In this document: piece by piece, positions 33,451 through 41,808 of the stretch
Layout of the letters: each line of letters starts with the position of its first letter
Position numbering within the stretch: the stretch's first letter is position 1
Source: Clostridiales bacterium
GTDB lineage: Bacteria; Bacillota; Clostridia; Oscillospirales; Oscillospiraceae
Direction: 5' to 3'
NCBI GenBank assembly: GCA_022768185.1
Contig: JALEMS010000023.1
Location: 41,711 to 105,710, forward strand
Length of the DNA stretch: 64,000 bases
The notes under the pieces: model-generated
Told to the model about the DNA's origin: nothing
Seen by the model: the letters and a program-made list of their open reading frames with translations, nothing else
Database searches by the model: none
Position numbers and translations under genes: made by a program

Positions 33451-34547
33451 GCTGTCATCGCCCCCATACAGGAAAGAATGGAAAAATACAGGAAGAACGC
33501 GCCGCATCCGGTCAGCGCCAGCACCATGCCAAAGGCGCTTCCGATGCCGGAAATCAGGCCGGACAGCCGTTTATCGCACAACGGCAGGCTCAGCCCGGCC
33601 ACCGCCTTATACAGCAGATAGCGCAGACCCAGATCTAGAAACGGCACAATGCACACTGCAAGCACCACCAGAAGCCCAAACACACCGACCGTGCTGCGCA
33701 CCATTCCGGCTCCGGCCGCCACAGCGGAGGCCGCGTCCGACACAATGCCGCCAACCACCGGCAGCGCCGCGGACACCGCTGTTTTCGTCATGCGTACCGT
33801 CAGCGCGTCGGCTGCGCCCGAGATCACGCCGGTGATGCTCAGATATGCCGTGAAAGCGATGACGAGCGCGGTCATGGCTGTGCGCGCGCCCCAGCGCGTC
33901 AGTGAAGCAGCGCTGGAGAGCGTGTCCGTTCCAAGCGCGGCATTGGCCGCTACGGAGGCAATGTGCGCCCACACCAGCGGCATCACGAGCCACCCCGCCG
34001 CCGTCAGCAGCAGCTCCATAAACAGCGCCGTGGCCGCGTACTTTGCCGCAGCGGCGCCGCCCGAGCCGGCCACTGCTGCAGCCGAGGCCATGCACGGCAG
34101 CAGCGCCCGGGAATAGTCTGAAAGCGTCTGCAGGGTCTGCGGCCCTACACGAAGGAAGGACGACAGATCCCCTGCCGCCGCGCCGGCGATGGCCAGCGTT
34201 CCGGCCAGCGGGATATACTGCGCAGCGGCCTCCGATGTGCAGAGCGCTCCGGCCACGGAGCACAGCAGCACCGCCCCGAGAATGAGCACCATACTCTGTA
34301 CGGCACGTCGGAGGACCGTATGCAGCTGCGTCTGCGCATACTGCAGCAGCCGCTGCAGCAGGCCGCCGTCCGCAGCCTCATCCACGCCCGCGCCCTTCAG
34401 CGCCTGCTGGGCCTCGGGCGGCACAGCCTGCTCCACACCGGAGAGATCAAACGCCTCCCGGAGCGGCTCGTCCAGCGCCTGCGCCGGGCAGATGCACAAA
34501 AACAGCAACGCCAGCGCACATGCCGCTGTGAACGCACGCCGCCTCAT
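33447..34547 (-). CDS. spoIIIAE: Stage III sporulation protein AE
   Basis: The start is ATG 34547, behind CGGAGGTATGAC and overlapping the spoIIIAD stop. The 366-residue protein has a signal peptide (FTAACALALLFLCICPAQA), a short soluble segment (DLSGVEQAVPPEAQQAL), then a polytopic membrane domain with the SpoIIIAE motifs TKTAVSAALPVVGGIVSDA and TGVISGAADALTVRMTK. It is the multi-spanning membrane component of the channel. The length is slightly short of B. subtilis SpoIIIAE (about 400). Confidence 0.95.
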   Translation of the reverse strand: MRRRAFTAACALALLFLCICPAQALDEPLREAFDLSGVEQAVPPEAQQALKGAGVDEAADGGLLQRLLQYAQTQLHTVLRRAVQSMVLILGAVLLCSVAGALCTSEAAAQYIPLAGTLAIAGAAAGDLSSFLRVGPQTLQTLSDYSRALLPCMASAAAVAGSGGAAAAKYAATALFMELLLTAAGWLVMPLVWAHIASVAANAALGTDTLSSAASLTRWGARTAMTALVIAFTAYLSITGVISGAADALTVRMTKTAVSAALPVVGGIVSDAASAVAAGAGMVRSTVGVFGLLVVLAVCIVPFLDLGLRYLLYKAVAGLSLPLCDKRLSGLISGIGSAFGMVLALTGCGAFFLYFSILSCMGAMTA

Positions 34548-34930
34548 GTCATACCTCCGATCAGCTCCAGTACCGCGGAAAACAGCGGGATGGCGGTATA
34601 CAGCGCACAGACTGCGCCAAGTAGCTCCAGCGAGGCGGCCACGCTTCCCTGCCCGGCGTCGCGGCAAAGCTCCCCGCCCAGCCGGGCGACCACGCCGATG
34701 CCGACACACTTGAGCACGGGCGCAAGAATTGCCGGGGAGAGTGTGGACAGCTCCGCCGCCCGTTCTGCCAGCTCAACCACCGCCCCCATGCGCTGCATGG
34801 TCAGCACCAGCACCAGCGCCGACGCCGCCAGCGCAATGACCAGCGAAAGCTCCGGGTTGGACCGGCGGATCAGCAGCGCCGCAATGCCTGCCGCCGCTCC
34901 TGCGGCCACAGCTTTGATGAGCAGCTCCAT
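34544..34930 (-). CDS. spoIIIAD: Stage III sporulation protein AD
   Basis: A 128-residue hydrophobic protein with about four helices: MELLIKAVAAGAAAGIAALL, ELSLVIALAASALVLVLTMQ, ILAPVLKCVGIGVVARLGGE and ELLGAVCALYTAIPLFSAVL. Length and the GGELCRDAGQGSVAASLE stretch are typical of SpoIIIAD. It probably associates with SpoIIIAC and AE in the channel. Its start lies 3 bases after the spoIIIAC stop. Confidence 0.93.
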   Translation of the reverse strand: MELLIKAVAAGAAAGIAALLIRRSNPELSLVIALAASALVLVLTMQRMGAVVELAERAAELSTLSPAILAPVLKCVGIGVVARLGGELCRDAGQGSVAASLELLGAVCALYTAIPLFSAVLELIGGMT

Positions 34931-34932
34931 CG

Positions 34933-35127
34933 TTAAAACCCAAACAGGCTCTTGATGAGGTCAAACAGCCCGCTGATCTCCTGTACCAGCACGATCAGCA
35001 CAACAATGAGTCCCGCAATGGTGGTCATCAGCGCCTGCTCGTCCCGGCCCGACCGGGACAGCAGCAGGTTGAGCACCGCTACCAAAATGCCGACCGCTGC
35101 AATTTTGAAAATCAGATCTACGTCCAT
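34933..35127 (-). CDS. spoIIIAC: Stage III sporulation protein AC
   Basis: A 64-residue protein with two helices (LIFKIAAVGILVAVLNLLL and TTIAGLIVVLIVLVQEISGL) joined by the conserved SRSGRDEQALM loop. Size and sequence are diagnostic for SpoIIIAC. It begins MDVDLIF behind AGGAGGACGGGCC. It is 84 bases from spoIIIAB, the only noticeable gap in the operon. Confidence 0.95.
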   Translation of the reverse strand: MDVDLIFKIAAVGILVAVLNLLLSRSGRDEQALMTTIAGLIVVLIVLVQEISGLFDLIKSLFGF

Positions 35128-35211
35128 GGCCCGTCCTCCTGCGTATGAGATCGAACACGAGAGCCTGTCCCCGGGTTCACTGCATCCTATGCACGCCGCC
35201 GCACCGGTATG

Positions 35212-35724
35212 TCACAGCAGCACGATCGCCAGCATTGCGCCGGTTGCCGTGCCGAGACTGAGATATACCCGCCCGGTTCGGACCGCCGTGCAGCGCGCCT
35301 CCTCGGCCGCCTGGGTGAAAAACCGCTGTGCGCGCTGCAGCGCATCGCCCTGCTCCTGTGCTTCAAAGCGTCCGAGCGCCTCGCCCGGCGCGCAAAGCTG
35401 CGCCAGCTCATAGTCCGTCAGCTGCCGGGCAAGCGTTTCTTCTGCCGCCTGCCGCCACAGCCGTCCCGGCTCCTCCTCGCCGAGCGCATCCATTTGTGCA
35501 CTCAGCGCCCGGAAGAATGGCCGCATTGCCTCGGGCGCCGCCTGCTGCATTCGTCCGGCCAGCTCCGGCAGCGGCGTGAGCCGGTCAAGGATTTCCGCGC
35601 GCATCAGTTCCAGCGCCGTGGACAGCGCCGAAAGCGTTCGTACCCGCGCCCACAGAGCTCCACGCTGACGCAGACCCAGTCCGGCTCCTGCCAGCGTCAC
35701 AAGGATCGCACCCAGATACCGCAT
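35212..35724 (-). CDS. spoIIIAB: Stage III sporulation protein AB; first gene of the operon here
   Basis: A 170-residue protein with an N-terminal helix (YLGAILVTLAGAGLGL), a helical soluble body (LSTALELMRAEILDRLTPLP, RLWRQAAEETLARQLTDYEL, LGRFEAQEQGDALQRAQRFF) and a C-terminal helix, the usual SpoIIIAB plan, related to type II secretion F proteins. In B. subtilis SpoIIIAA, an ATPase, is encoded immediately upstream. Here no spoIIIAA precedes it: a terminator at 35765-35800 and an unrelated SGNH gene lie there. The start follows a strong GGGGGGAGGGAC site. Confidence 0.92.
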   Translation of the reverse strand: MRYLGAILVTLAGAGLGLRQRGALWARVRTLSALSTALELMRAEILDRLTPLPELAGRMQQAAPEAMRPFFRALSAQMDALGEEEPGRLWRQAAEETLARQLTDYELAQLCAPGEALGRFEAQEQGDALQRAQRFFTQAAEEARCTAVRTGRVYLSLGTATGAMLAIVLL

Positions 35725-35764
35725 GTCCCTCCCCCCTTTGTCCGTGATATATGCTCCGGCAGGG

Positions 35765-35800
35765 GAAAAAAGAACAGAGACGTCCCGGACAACGGGACGC
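35765..35800 (-). terminator. Intrinsic terminator between the SGNH gene and spoIIIAB
   Basis: On the minus strand CGTCCCG/CGGGACG with a five-base loop is followed by a run TTCTTTTTTCCC. It should end transcription of the SGNH gene before spoIIIAB. Confidence 0.75.
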
Positions 35801-35829
35801 CTCCATAGAGTACAGTGTGTTGTTTTTTG

Positions 35830-36864
35830 TTATGTGTGCTGCTCAGCCGCCTGACACAGCTGCCGGAAATACGCAAGCCGCTGCTGCCAGAGCGGACTTT
35901 CCCGATCCGGATCGGACGGCGTTACGCCCAGCTGCTGCGCCAGCGTTCCCATATAGCGGGAAAATTTGGCTGCGCCAAAGCAATTGAAGTGAAGATAGTC
36001 ATAAAAATCCTGCTGCGGGTCGACGCCCATTTCATCCATCTGCCCATTGAGGTCGAGCAGCTGCACGCCGTACCCCTGCAGATCGTCCTGCAAGAGGGAA
36101 ACCCATGCCTCTGGCAGGCGCGAATAAGACGGAGCCAGATAAAACACACAGGCTGCGCCCTGCTTCCGGCAAAAATCGTAGATTTTTTCCAGCCAGGCAA
36201 GGTTTTCCGCATACAGGTCTTTGTCAAGCGTAAGGTCGGAGCGGGTGTTTACCTCACCGATCTCACCGACGCCGGAGACAAAGGTATATCCGGCCAGCAG
36301 ATCCGGCCCGGTCTTTCGCAGCGGGGACGCAAGCTGCGAGATCGGCAGCTCGACCCATCGCGCATGATAGGCCGCCAGCGGGAACAGCCGCAGCGCGCGC
36401 TGTTCCGGCTCGGACGCAGCCGCAACCGCACCCAGCCAGTTGGCCCCGCGCGGCATATAGTCAAGGTTGATGGCCGTATAGTTCATATACCGATCGTAAA
36501 ATGTTCCGGTTACCTCCACGAACACGGCCTGCGGCGACTGCGTCCGGAAGGCCTCGCGCACATAGCGGTACGTGATGGGCATCGTCTGCTCCGAGCCGCC
36601 CATGACGTAGGCCTCAGCGCCCGTCTCATCCCAAAGCTCGGCTGGGACAACGTCGCAGTAGACCATCGAGCTGCCGAAAAAGAGCACGTCGATCGAGTCC
36701 TTCGGCTCCTGCAGATAGGCGCGCCAGGTGGAGCCATAGTCCGACCGCTCTGGCAGCAGCAGCACCGTCGCCGCTGTGACGAACAGGTACAGCGCCGCGA
36801 TCAGTAGGATCACGCCGGCCAGCTCCTTCTTCCATCTTTTTTTCACGCGCTCACCGTCCTGCAT
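35830..36864 (-). CDS. SGNH/GDSL-like membrane-anchored protein, probable O-acyltransferase partner
   Basis: A 344-residue protein with one N-terminal helix (LAGVILLIAALYLFVTAATVLL) and an extracytoplasmic SGNH-like domain. The nucleophile block is VLFFGSSMVYCDVVP and a DxxH-like block is DYLHFNCFGAAKFS near the C-terminus. The arrangement resembles AlgX/DltD-type proteins that work with MBOAT acyltransferases such as the one at 1-1305. Whether it is a hydrolase or a transferase is unknown. ATG 36864 has no clear ribosome site; GTG 36846 (VKKRWKKEL) is an alternative start. It is followed by a terminator. Confidence 0.78.
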   Translation of the reverse strand: MQDGERVKKRWKKELAGVILLIAALYLFVTAATVLLLPERSDYGSTWRAYLQEPKDSIDVLFFGSSMVYCDVVPAELWDETGAEAYVMGGSEQTMPITYRYVREAFRTQSPQAVFVEVTGTFYDRYMNYTAINLDYMPRGANWLGAVAAASEPEQRALRLFPLAAYHARWVELPISQLASPLRKTGPDLLAGYTFVSGVGEIGEVNTRSDLTLDKDLYAENLAWLEKIYDFCRKQGAACVFYLAPSYSRLPEAWVSLLQDDLQGYGVQLLDLNGQMDEMGVDPQQDFYDYLHFNCFGAAKFSRYMGTLAQQLGVTPSDPDRESPLWQQRLAYFRQLCQAAEQHT

Positions 36865-36985
36865 TGATTTTCATTTTATTATGACGGTATCCGCCGCAAT
36901 TGTCAAGCGCGCAGCGGAGTCGGAATACCGGCTGCTCAGTATAATTTCACGCCGCTCCACTTAAACTGACTGCAGAGGTGGAAGC

Positions 36986-37462
36986 ATGAAACGATTTTTT
37001 AAAACGATCCGTCCCTATCTGCTCTCCGTGCTGCTGGCGCTGGCTGTCGGCGGGCTGAGCGCATGGGTCACGCGCGGAGCCATGGCACGCTTTGAAACGC
37101 TGCAGAAGCCGCCGCTGGCTCCGCCGGGCTGGCTGTTCCCGGTGGTATGGACCATTTTGTACACGCTGATGGGTGTCTCCGCAGCGCTCATCTGGCGCAC
37201 TGATCGCCTGCGCCGGGACACGCCGCTCTGGCGCTACGGCGTGCAGCTGGTTCTGACGTTCTGGTGGCCGGTGTTGTTTTTCCTGCTGGAGGCGCGGCTG
37301 GCAGCGTTTTTCCTGCTGCTGGCGCTGATTGCCGCAGTGATCTGGATGCTGCGAAGCTTTGCGCGGCTCTCCCGGACTGCGGCCTGGCTCAACGCGCCGT
37401 ACCTGCTGTGGCTGCTGTTTGCCGGATATCTCAATCTCGGCGTATATCTGCTCAATCGGTGA
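36986..37462 (+). CDS. tspO: TspO/MBR (translocator protein) family membrane protein
   Basis: A 158-residue, five-helix membrane protein. TspO signatures are KPPLAPPGWLFPVVWTILYT, GVSAALIW and LVLTFWWPVLFFLLEARLA with the Trp-rich loop, then NAPYLLWLLFAGYLNLGVY. TspO proteins bind porphyrins and other hydrophobic ligands and are linked to stress responses; the bacterial transport role is debated. The start has GCAGAGGTGGAAGC upstream. It is a single-gene unit ending at a strong terminator. Confidence 0.93.
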   Translation: MKRFFKTIRPYLLSVLLALAVGGLSAWVTRGAMARFETLQKPPLAPPGWLFPVVWTILYTLMGVSAALIWRTDRLRRDTPLWRYGVQLVLTFWWPVLFFLLEARLAAFFLLLALIAAVIWMLRSFARLSRTAAWLNAPYLLWLLFAGYLNLGVYLLNR

Positions 37463-37476
37463 CACAGCGTACAGAT

Positions 37477-37526
37477 GAAGAAAGGGCTTTGCACAGCAAG
37501 CTGCGTGCAAAGCCCTTTCTTCGCGT
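37477..37526. terminator. Bidirectional intrinsic terminator between tspO and the protease gene
   Basis: A perfect 18-base stem GAAGAAAGGGCTTTGCAC/GTGCAAAGCCCTTTCTTC with a ten-base loop lies between convergent genes. Confidence 0.8.
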
Positions 37527-37537
37527 ATCTGTATCGC

Positions 37538-39118
37538 TCAGCCTCCGCTTGGGGAGTCGCCCGGCGCGCCGGTGTTGGTTTCCGCTTCCGAAACGGTCAC
37601 GAAGATCTTTATGCTGGCGTCCGGGTTGCCCGTTCCGTCCATGAAGTCGATCTCCACGGAGGCGATGCCCGGCTTGAGCGCTGTGATATACAGGTAGGCG
37701 CTGCGGCTGCCGACCCAGTTGCCCCACTCCACCTTGAGCACGTCTTCGTCGCTGCAGTTATAATGGAAATAAAACTCCGAGTCGCAGTCGGTTGAAATGA
37801 GCACGCGGCGTGCCTGGCCGACTGTGAGGTCGAGCCGTTCCGTATCGGCGGTAATGACACAGTCCTCGTCATCCACGAGAATTTTCGGATGCATTTCAAA
37901 GTATTCATCGATGGGCAGCGCATCGCCCGTCCAATCCATCGCGCGCACCAGCTCGATGGGCATGGCCAGGTTCATGTTCTGGCCGCTGGTAAAGGTGGCG
38001 GTCGTCACGGCAATGACGCGGCCCTGCTCGTTGATGACCGGGCCGCCGCTGCTGCCACTGGAGATGGGGGCGCTGAACTGTATGTAGGTAACGTCGTCAT
38101 AATCACGCGACATGCTGCCAATGATGCCGGATGCCACCGTGTTGGAATAGCCCAGCGGGCAGCCGATGGAATAAACCGTGCTGCCGACACGCATGGTACT
38201 GCTGTAGCCCAGCGTCAGCACCGGGAAAGAGGAGACGGTGTTTCCGGCGACCGACGTTCTGCTGACGCGGAAAATGGCCAGATCGTTCTTCTGGTCGGCG
38301 GTGATGATGCCTTCCACGTTGTAGGTCTCGCCCGAAAGCGTGACAGCCTGTGCCGTCACGCCGTTTTCCACGACATGATAGTTGGTCACTGCAATGCCGT
38401 CTGCCGTGATAAAGAAGCCGCTGCCGTTGCCGACCGGGATCTGGCAGTCCTTGTCGCGGTAAGCGGTCAGCCGGAACACCGCCTGATTGCACCGGTCGGC
38501 GATCTGCGTGGACGAAAGCACACCGGAAGCCTTTTGCTCATCCAGCTGGCTGCGCAGGGTCAGACGTGTGCCGCGAATGGTCTTATCCAGCGCACGGGCG
38601 CACAGCAGCGCCGCATCGCCGCGGGTGAAGCCGTCTGCATAGGTCTCCCCTGCGTCTGTCAGGCCAAGCTGTCCGGCCAGCGCCCAGGGCGAGGACCAGA
38701 CGAAGTCTGTTCCGTCCCGATAGCCCAGCGCGCGCAGCAGCAGGCAGACAAACTGCCCCCCGGTGACGGCATCCGTGCCGCCGAAGTGCTGCCGATCATA
38801 GCCGTTGACCAGCCCCGCACAGTCTGCATAAGCCACATACACGGCAGCCCATCCGGAAACATCGGTGAAGGAGGTCGCCCACTGTCCGGAGGAAGCAGCG
38901 TTCTCACGTCCGAGCAGACGAACCAGCAAAATGGCAGCCTCCTGTCGCGTCATCGTCTGATCCAGCGCAAAGCCGGAGCCGGTCCCGCGGAAGACGCCGA
39001 GGCTGTTGAGCGTTTCTGCCGCCGTCATTTCCTCATCCGACCAGGCCAGCGCAGCCGGTGAGAGCGCTGCAAGCAGCAGCACCATTGTCAGAAGCAATGC
39101 GATCGTTTTCTTTTTCAT
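37538..39118 (-). CDS. Secreted S1C/trypsin-like serine protease with SLH-type repeats
   Basis: The start is ATG 39118 behind CTGGGAGGCTCCT. The 526-residue exported protein has a signal peptide ending LSPAALAWS, then about 170 residues of SLH-like repeats (MTRQEAAILLVRLLGRENA, GWAAVYVAYADCAGLVNGYD) that could anchor it to the cell wall. A trypsin-like protease domain (about 210-410) shows the triad: TNYHVVENG (His), KNDLAIF (Asp) and ISSGSSGGPVINEQG (Ser). The C-terminal 100 residues look like a bacterial Ig-like domain. There is no PDZ domain, unlike HtrA. It is probably a surface protease; its targets are unknown. Confidence 0.9.
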   Translation of the reverse strand: MKKKTIALLLTMVLLLAALSPAALAWSDEEMTAAETLNSLGVFRGTGSGFALDQTMTRQEAAILLVRLLGRENAASSGQWATSFTDVSGWAAVYVAYADCAGLVNGYDRQHFGGTDAVTGGQFVCLLLRALGYRDGTDFVWSSPWALAGQLGLTDAGETYADGFTRGDAALLCARALDKTIRGTRLTLRSQLDEQKASGVLSSTQIADRCNQAVFRLTAYRDKDCQIPVGNGSGFFITADGIAVTNYHVVENGVTAQAVTLSGETYNVEGIITADQKNDLAIFRVSRTSVAGNTVSSFPVLTLGYSSTMRVGSTVYSIGCPLGYSNTVASGIIGSMSRDYDDVTYIQFSAPISSGSSGGPVINEQGRVIAVTTATFTSGQNMNLAMPIELVRAMDWTGDALPIDEYFEMHPKILVDDEDCVITADTERLDLTVGQARRVLISTDCDSEFYFHYNCSDEDVLKVEWGNWVGSRSAYLYITALKPGIASVEIDFMDGTGNPDASIKIFVTVSEAETNTGAPGDSPSGG

Positions 39119-39325
39119 AGGAGCCTCCCAGGTAAATCGTAGGCACATCATATCATGCCGAAACATGCGAAGAATGAATTTTTTGAAAATTTACGGACTG
39201 CGAATTTGGGGCTATCCAGCACAGGAAACCTGTGCTATAATATTTTGAATTGCCGCTTCCGTACAGGCAGCGGCTCAAAAGCAGAAGCCGGCGTTCCGCC
39301 GCAGAGATTATATAAAGGAGCAGCA

Positions 39326-40933
39326 ATGATTACAGTTGAAAATCTCAGCCTGCAGTACGGCTCTCAGGTCCTGTTCTCCCACGTGGATCTTCAGTTCACG
39401 CGGGGCAACTGCTATGGTATCATCGGCGCCAACGGCGCAGGCAAATCCACGTTTTTGAAAATTCTTTCCGGCGAGATCGAGTCCACAAGCGGCCACGTCA
39501 GCATCGACCCGAAGTGCCGCATGTCCGTACTCAAGCAGAATCAAAATATGTATGATGAGCTTTCCGTACTGGATACGGTCATTCTCGGAAATCCCCGCCT
39601 GTACGCCTGCGGCAAGGAAAAGGACGCCATCTATGAAAAACCGGATTTCTCCGATGAAGACGGCCTGCGCGCCGCAGAACTGGAGGAAGAATTTGCCGAG
39701 CTGGGAGGCTGGGAGGCTGAATCGGACGCATCCCGCCTGCTGCAGGGCCTCGGCATCGACACGTCGCTGCACCAGAGCCGCATGAGCGAACTGGATCCGC
39801 GACTGAAGGTGAAGGTGCTGTTGGCACAGGCGCTGTTCGGCAATCCGGACATCGTGCTGCTTGACGAGCCGACCAACAACCTCGATCTGGCCTCTGTCGT
39901 CTGGCTGGAGGATTATCTGCTCGACTACGAAGGCACGGTGCTGGTCGTCAGCCACGACCGGTATTTTCTCAACACGGTGTGCACACACATTGTAGACATT
40001 GATTACGGAAAAATCAAGATGTATGTCGGCAACTACGACTTCTGGTTTGAATCCAGCCAGCTGATGCAGCGGCTCATCAAGGATCAGAACAAAAAAGCCG
40101 AACAGAAAATTGCGGAGCTGCAGAGCTTCATTCAGCGCTTCTCGGCCAACAAGTCCAAATCCCGTCAGGCCACCAGCCGGCGCAAGCTGCTCGAAAAGAT
40201 CACCGTCGAGGAAATGCCCGCCTCCTCCCGGCGCTACCCGTGGGTCGGCTTCAAGGCAGAGCGTGAGCCGGGCAAGGACCGCCTGTTTGTCACGGACGTA
40301 TCCAAGACCGTCGACGGCGTAAAGGTGCTCGACCACGTCAGCTTCATCATGGGCAGGGAGGATAAAATTTCCATCATCGGCGCAAGCGAGATCGCCGTCA
40401 CGACGCTCTTTCAGCTTCTGGCCGGCGAGCTGGAGCCGGACGAGGGCACCATCAAGTGGGGCGTATCCACCACACAGGCCTACTTCCCCAAGGACAACAG
40501 CAGCTATTTTGATGCCTGTGAGTATGACCTCATGGACTGGATGCGCCAGTTTTCCGAGGACAAGCGCGAGAGCTACCTGCGCACCTTCCTCGGCCGGATG
40601 CTCTTTGCCGGCGACGATGTATACAAGCCCGTCAAGGTGCTCTCCGGCGGCGAAAAGGTACGGTGCATGCTCTCGAAGATGATGCTTTCGGGGGCAAACG
40701 TGCTGATGTTCGACCAGCCGACCAACCACCTCGACCTGGAAAGCATCGCTGCGCTCAACAACGGCATGTCCGCCTTCCCTTATAACATTCTTTTCTCCAG
40801 CCACGACCATCAGCTTACCCAGACCGTCGCCAACCGCATCATCGACATCCGCCCCGACGGCACCATCATCGACCGCCGCTGCAGCTACGACGATTATATG
40901 CACCTCAACGAGGCGCACGAAAACCGGGAGTAA
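39326..40933 (+). CDS. ABC-F ATPase, YkpA/YbiT subfamily, with degenerate second ATP site
   Basis: The start is ATG 39326 behind AAAGGAGCAGCA. The 535-residue soluble protein has two ABC domains and the ABC-F linker (AELQSFIQRFSANKSKSRQA), with no membrane segments. Domain 1 has an intact Walker A (GANGAGKST, 34-42) and Walker B (LLDEPTNNLD), but its signature is SELDPR. Domain 2 has LSGGEKVRCML, but its Walker A reads GASEIAVTT (352-360) and the catalytic Glu is Gln464 (MFDQPTNHLD). One composite ATP site is therefore intact and the other lost. As I recall, similar changes occur in YkpA relatives. ABC-F proteins act on ribosomes; the specific role of this subfamily is not settled. Confidence 0.93.
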   Translation: MITVENLSLQYGSQVLFSHVDLQFTRGNCYGIIGANGAGKSTFLKILSGEIESTSGHVSIDPKCRMSVLKQNQNMYDELSVLDTVILGNPRLYACGKEKDAIYEKPDFSDEDGLRAAELEEEFAELGGWEAESDASRLLQGLGIDTSLHQSRMSELDPRLKVKVLLAQALFGNPDIVLLDEPTNNLDLASVVWLEDYLLDYEGTVLVVSHDRYFLNTVCTHIVDIDYGKIKMYVGNYDFWFESSQLMQRLIKDQNKKAEQKIAELQSFIQRFSANKSKSRQATSRRKLLEKITVEEMPASSRRYPWVGFKAEREPGKDRLFVTDVSKTVDGVKVLDHVSFIMGREDKISIIGASEIAVTTLFQLLAGELEPDEGTIKWGVSTTQAYFPKDNSSYFDACEYDLMDWMRQFSEDKRESYLRTFLGRMLFAGDDVYKPVKVLSGGEKVRCMLSKMMLSGANVLMFDQPTNHLDLESIAALNNGMSAFPYNILFSSHDHQLTQTVANRIIDIRPDGTIIDRRCSYDDYMHLNEAHENRE

Positions 40934-40978
40934 GCCACGCTCCTTGCTCCACCCGTCAAAAATTTCAGGCATTTTCTT

Positions 40979-41018
40979 CCGCCCCGGCGCGGGCCATTCC
41001 TGCTCCGGGGCGGTTTTC
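40979..41018 (+). terminator. Intrinsic terminator after the ABC-F gene
   Basis: The stem CCGCCCCGG/CCGGGGCGG (40979-40987 and 41005-41013) is followed by TTTTCT. Confidence 0.82.
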
Positions 41019-41131
41019 TGCCTCTCCAACGGTTCCTGTTTTCAAAAGAGCACGCCTGCAGGCGTTTTTTTCGGTTATGCCACGAAAGAAATCGGATATT
41101 TTATGAACAAATTGTGCTTCTTTTGTGAACT

Positions 41132-41158
41132 TTAGCACTCTCCGCTTGACAGTGCTAA
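41132..41158 (+). promoter_or_regulatory. CIRCE element (HrcA operator)
   Basis: TTAGCACTC-N9-CAGTGCTAA matches the CIRCE consensus TTAGCACTC-N9-GAGTGCTAA at 17 of 18 positions. The -35 element of the hsp20 promoter lies inside it, so HrcA binding should block the gene until heat or folding stress. Confidence 0.93.
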
Positions 41159-41173
41159 AATCTGTGCTATACT
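41146..41173 (+). promoter_or_regulatory. Sigma-A promoter of hsp20, overlapping CIRCE
   Basis: TTGACA (41146-41151) and TATACT (41168-41173) are spaced by 16 bases. The -35 element overlaps the right half of CIRCE. Confidence 0.85.
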
Positions 41174-41284
41174 GAAGTTGTTCTTGAGAGAGATTAAGAA
41201 GCTCTCCGAAGGACCAAACTAATACACAATGTGCCAGCCGGAACCGTCCGGCGGAGCACCGATATTTGAATGGAGGTAAGTATT

Positions 41285-41725
41285 ATGATGCCCAGTATTT
41301 TTGGCGAGAACCTGTTCGATGAGTTTTTCTCTGATCCGTTCGCAATGATGACCACGGGCCGCAATCCTCTGTACGGCAAGCACGCAAAGAACCTGATGAA
41401 GACCGACGTGCGTGAGACCGAGACCACCTATGAGCTTGACATTGACCTGCCCGGCTTCAAGAAGGATGAGGTCAATGTTGAGCTGAAGGACGGCTGCCTG
41501 ACCATCAATGCCGCAAAGTGCATGGATAAGGACGAGACCGACAAGAAGGGCAACTTTATCCGCCAGGAGCGTTACGCGGGCGCCTGCAGCCGCAGCTTCT
41601 ATATCGGCGAGCACGTGGAGCCTACCGAGATTTCCGCAAAGTTTGAGGATGGCATCCTGCAGCTGTCCATCCCCAAGGAAGCTCCGAAGCAGCTGCCCAA
41701 GAGCACTTCGATTACCATCGCGTGA
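41285..41725 (+). CDS. Hsp20/alpha-crystallin family small heat shock protein
   Basis: The start is ATG 41285 behind GGAGGTAAGTATT; an upstream in-frame ATG overlaps that site. The 146-residue product has an alpha-crystallin domain (about 40-135: TDVRETETTYELDIDLPGFK, LTINAAKCMD, RQERYAGACSRSFYI) and the C-terminal LSIPKEAPK stretch with an I-x-I-like tail. It is a holdase chaperone preventing aggregation. CIRCE upstream implies HrcA control, linking it to the groES/dnaK heat-shock regulon. Confidence 0.95.
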   Translation: MMPSIFGENLFDEFFSDPFAMMTTGRNPLYGKHAKNLMKTDVRETETTYELDIDLPGFKKDEVNVELKDGCLTINAAKCMDKDETDKKGNFIRQERYAGACSRSFYIGEHVEPTEISAKFEDGILQLSIPKEAPKQLPKSTSITIA

Positions 41726-41808
41726 TGTAAGCGGTACCGGCGTTCCCGCTTCGGCGGGAACGCCATTCTTATTCTCTGAATCATTTGAGAAAGGACGGTC
41801 CCGCTGCC

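Larger units (their letters stand above)
40934..41284. other. 351-base intergenic region with terminator, CIRCE and hsp20 promoter
   Basis: It holds the ABC-F terminator (40979-41018), an unassigned stretch with a TGCAGGCG-type repeat near 41057, and the CIRCE/promoter unit at 41132-41173. A leader of about 105 bases then runs to the Hsp20 start. No gene is convincing. Confidence 0.7.

Noticed and set aside
39308..41029. 573-codon open frame on the minus strand
   Set aside because: Antisense to the ABC-F gene and passes through its terminator.
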